Part shown: positions 6,615 through 7,908 of the stretch, one piece after another
Numbering within the stretch: the first letter of the stretch is position 1
Layout: each line of letters begins with the position of its first letter
Source of the DNA: Nevskiales bacterium
GTDB taxonomy: Bacteria; Pseudomonadota; Gammaproteobacteria; Nevskiales; Nevskiaceae
Length of the DNA: 7,908 nt
Assembly: GCA_022616655.1 (NCBI GenBank)
Contig: JAKEEJ010000004.1
Coordinates: 1 to 7,908 of the forward strand
Direction of reading: 5' to 3'
Position numbers and translations under genes: made by a program
The notes under the pieces: model-generated
Told to the model about the DNA's origin: nothing
Seen by the model: the letters and a program-made list of their open reading frames with translations, nothing else
Database searches by the model: none

Positions 6615-6643
6615 TTTACTTCCGATTCCATGCGGAATATAAC
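6615..6643 (+). promoter_or_regulatory. Sigma-70-type promoter of oleC with a dyad in its spacer
   Basis: TTTACT (6615-6620), a 17-nt spacer, then TATAAC (6638-6643): 4 of 6 and 5 of 6 consensus matches at ideal spacing. Transcription would start near 6650, giving a leader of about 30 nt before the ATG at 6681. The spacer contains the inverted repeat TTCCG (6620-6624) / CGGAA (6633-6637), placed where a repressor would block RNA polymerase. A minus-strand -10-like TATAAC (6605-6600) for the MipA gene lies close by but lacks a good -35. Confidence 0.5.
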
Positions 6644-6680
6644 GCTGTTCGCCGAAAATAAATACCGAATAGAGGCCTGC

Positions 6681-7908
6681 ATGACAACTGAATCCGCAAA
6701 ACCCGTTGCCCGCCCGGACACGTACGAAGTGCTGGCGATGGCCCGGTCTTCCCCCGACCGGCTCGCGCTGCTGTTTCCCGAAGGAAAAAATCCTGACGGG
6801 CAGACCCGCTACGGTCAGTGGACGTACCGTCAGCTGGACGAGGAAAGTGACGCCCTCGCCCGCGGCCTGCACTCCATTGGAGTTCGCAACGGGGTCCGCA
6901 CCGTGCTGATGGTGAAGCCGAGCCCCGAATTTTTTGCCCTCACGCTCGCGCTGTCCAAACTGGGCGCGGTGCCGGTCATGGTAGACCCCGGCATGCCCGT
7001 ACGCAGTCTGGCCCGGTGCCTGGCCGAGGCCGAGCCGCAGGCGTTCATCGGCATCCCCAAGGCCCATGCGGCGCGCGTGCTGTACGGTTGGGCACGGAAA
7101 ACCGTTCGCATCCGGGTGACCTGCGGCCGGCGCTGGTTCTGGGGTGGGTACACCCTGGAACAGCTGCGTCATACCTCTGGAGCGGCGGCGGCCGGGCCGG
7201 GGCTCCCGTCCAGTCTTGATCAGACGGCAGCCCTGTTCTTCACCAGCGGCAGCACCGGCTCGCCGAAGGGCACCCTTTATACCCGGCGCATGCTCACAAG
7301 CCAGATTGAAATATTTCGACGGACGTACGACTTTCAACCGGGGGAGATTGATCTGTGCACCTTCCCGTTATTCGCGCTTTTCGCTCCGTCCCTGGGGATG
7401 ACCACCGTCATTCCAGTCATGGACCCGACCCGGCCTGCGCACGTGGACCCGGCGGAGATCCTGACGCCGATGGAGCGCTTCGGGGTCACCAATCTGTTTG
7501 GCTCGCCGGCCCTGCTGCACCGCGTGGCCTCCTCCGGCCAGGTCCAGGCCAGGGCCCTGCGATCGCTGCGTCGTGTCATCTCTTTCGGCGCGCCCATGTC
7601 CTCGGCCATTCTGGAGCAATGGGCCCGGTGGTTACCCGAGAAGACCGAGATTTTCACGTTCTACGGCGCGACCGAAGCGTTGCCGGTTGCGTCCATCGGC
7701 AGCCGGGAAGTGCTCCGCGATACGTCCCGCCAGGCGACGGTCGGGGCCGGCGTTTGTGTGGGCCGGCCCGTGGAAGAGGTCACGGTGCGCATCATTCACA
7801 TCAGTGACGGCCCCATTCCGGTCTGGTCTGACAAGCTGCTCCTGCCGCCCGGTGAAATCGGCGAGATAGTGGTCCAGGGTCCGACCGTGACTCGTGAGTA
7901 CTACAACC
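6681..7908 (+). CDS. oleC: OleC-type olefin beta-lactone synthetase, 5' part (409 codons in window)
   Basis: ANL/acyl-adenylate superfamily enzyme closest, by recalled motifs, to OleC of Xanthomonas. OleC uses ATP to close a long-chain 2-alkyl-3-hydroxy acid (from OleA then OleD) to a beta-lactone, which OleB decarboxylates to a cis-olefin; OleB, C and D form a cytosolic complex. Start ATG 6681 with GAGG 5 nt upstream. The frame is unbroken to the window edge. Seen: an OleC-like N-terminal block (R-T-V-L-M-V-K-P-S-P-E-F-F, L-G-A-V-P-V-M-V-D-P-G); phosphate-loop T-S-G-S-T-G-S-P-K-G at residues 188-197; T-F-P-L-F-A-L-F-A-P-S-L-G; M-D-P-T-R-P-A; F-G-S-P-A-L-L; adenine-binding Y-G-A-T-E at 328-332; G-E-I-G-E-I-V-V-Q-G-P-T near the end. 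The last roughly 140 residues, including the hinge and C-terminal lysine, lie outside. It begins its own transcript, divergent from MipA. A generic fatty-acyl-AMP ligase is less likely given the M-D-P-T-R-P and Y-G-A-T-E context. Confidence 0.86.
   Translation, partial: MTTESAKPVARPDTYEVLAMARSSPDRLALLFPEGKNPDGQTRYGQWTYRQLDEESDALARGLHSIGVRNGVRTVLMVKPSPEFFALTLALSKLGAVPVMVDPGMPVRSLARCLAEAEPQAFIGIPKAHAARVLYGWARKTVRIRVTCGRRWFWGGYTLEQLRHTSGAAAAGPGLPSSLDQTAALFFTSGSTGSPKGTLYTRRMLTSQIEIFRRTYDFQPGEIDLCTFPLFALFAPSLGMTTVIPVMDPTRPAHVDPAEILTPMERFGVTNLFGSPALLHRVASSGQVQARALRSLRRVISFGAPMSSAILEQWARWLPEKTEIFTFYGATEALPVASIGSREVLRDTSRQATVGAGVCVGRPVEEVTVRIIHISDGPIPVWSDKLLLPPGEIGEIVVQGPTVTREYYN

Noticed and set aside
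6519..7337. Minus-strand open frame extending the MipA protein upstream by about 270 residues
   Set aside because: It is antisense to oleC, and a signal peptide plus strong Shine-Dalgarno fix the MipA start at 6518.
1..7908. Novel mobile, defence or biosynthetic island
   Set aside because: All six genes are recognisable families or a simple lipoprotein, base composition looks uniform, and there are no integrases, transposases, direct-repeat arrays or attachment-like sites.

Overview
The window looks like ordinary chromosomal DNA from a GC-rich gammaproteobacterium (roughly 60-65% G+C by eye). An oligopeptidase A (PrlC/OpdA) with the conserved NPLL N-terminus, a MASE1-GAF-GGDEF protein, an OmpV/MipA-type outer-membrane protein and an OleC-type beta-lactone synthetase together fit Xanthomonadales, Nevskiales or relatives. 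The genus cannot be fixed from this sequence. There are no tRNA or rRNA genes, transposases, integrases, CRISPR arrays or phage genes.

Layout, left to right: (1) 21-581, minus strand: AhpD/carboxymuconolactone decarboxylase-family protein with a CxxC. (2) 582-788: divergent spacer with a GC hairpin and a purine-rich Shine-Dalgarno-like tract that is oddly far from the next start codon. (3) 789-2858, plus: complete M3 zinc oligopeptidase prlC/opdA. (4) 2995-3420, plus: small glycine-rich lipoprotein of unknown function. (5) 3421-3609: convergent spacer with several small dyads and no convincing gene. (6) 3610-5604, minus: membrane diguanylate cyclase (MASE1, coiled coil, GAF, GGDEF) whose best start is a TTG behind a strong Shine-Dalgarno. 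(7) 5694-6518, minus: MipA/OmpV-family outer-membrane protein, 89 nt upstream of the cyclase and probably co-transcribed with it. (8) 6519-6680: divergent control region with a promoter for the next gene and a strong nested dyad in the MipA leader. (9) 6681-7908, plus: first 409 codons of an OleC-type beta-lactone synthetase, cut by the window edge.

The genes do not form one pathway. prlC and the ahpD-like gene are probably housekeeping genes (cytosolic peptide breakdown; thiol/peroxide chemistry). MipA and the cyclase may form an envelope/c-di-GMP transcription unit. oleC belongs to head-to-head long-chain olefin synthesis and appears to begin its own transcript, so oleA and oleB do not lie immediately upstream. 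I found no new defence, mobile or biosynthetic system. The points that merit a second look are regulatory details (oleC promoter dyad, MipA leader hairpin, displaced prlC ribosome-binding tract), a GGDEF domain that keeps its active site but lacks the product-inhibition site, and the uncharacterised lipoprotein.
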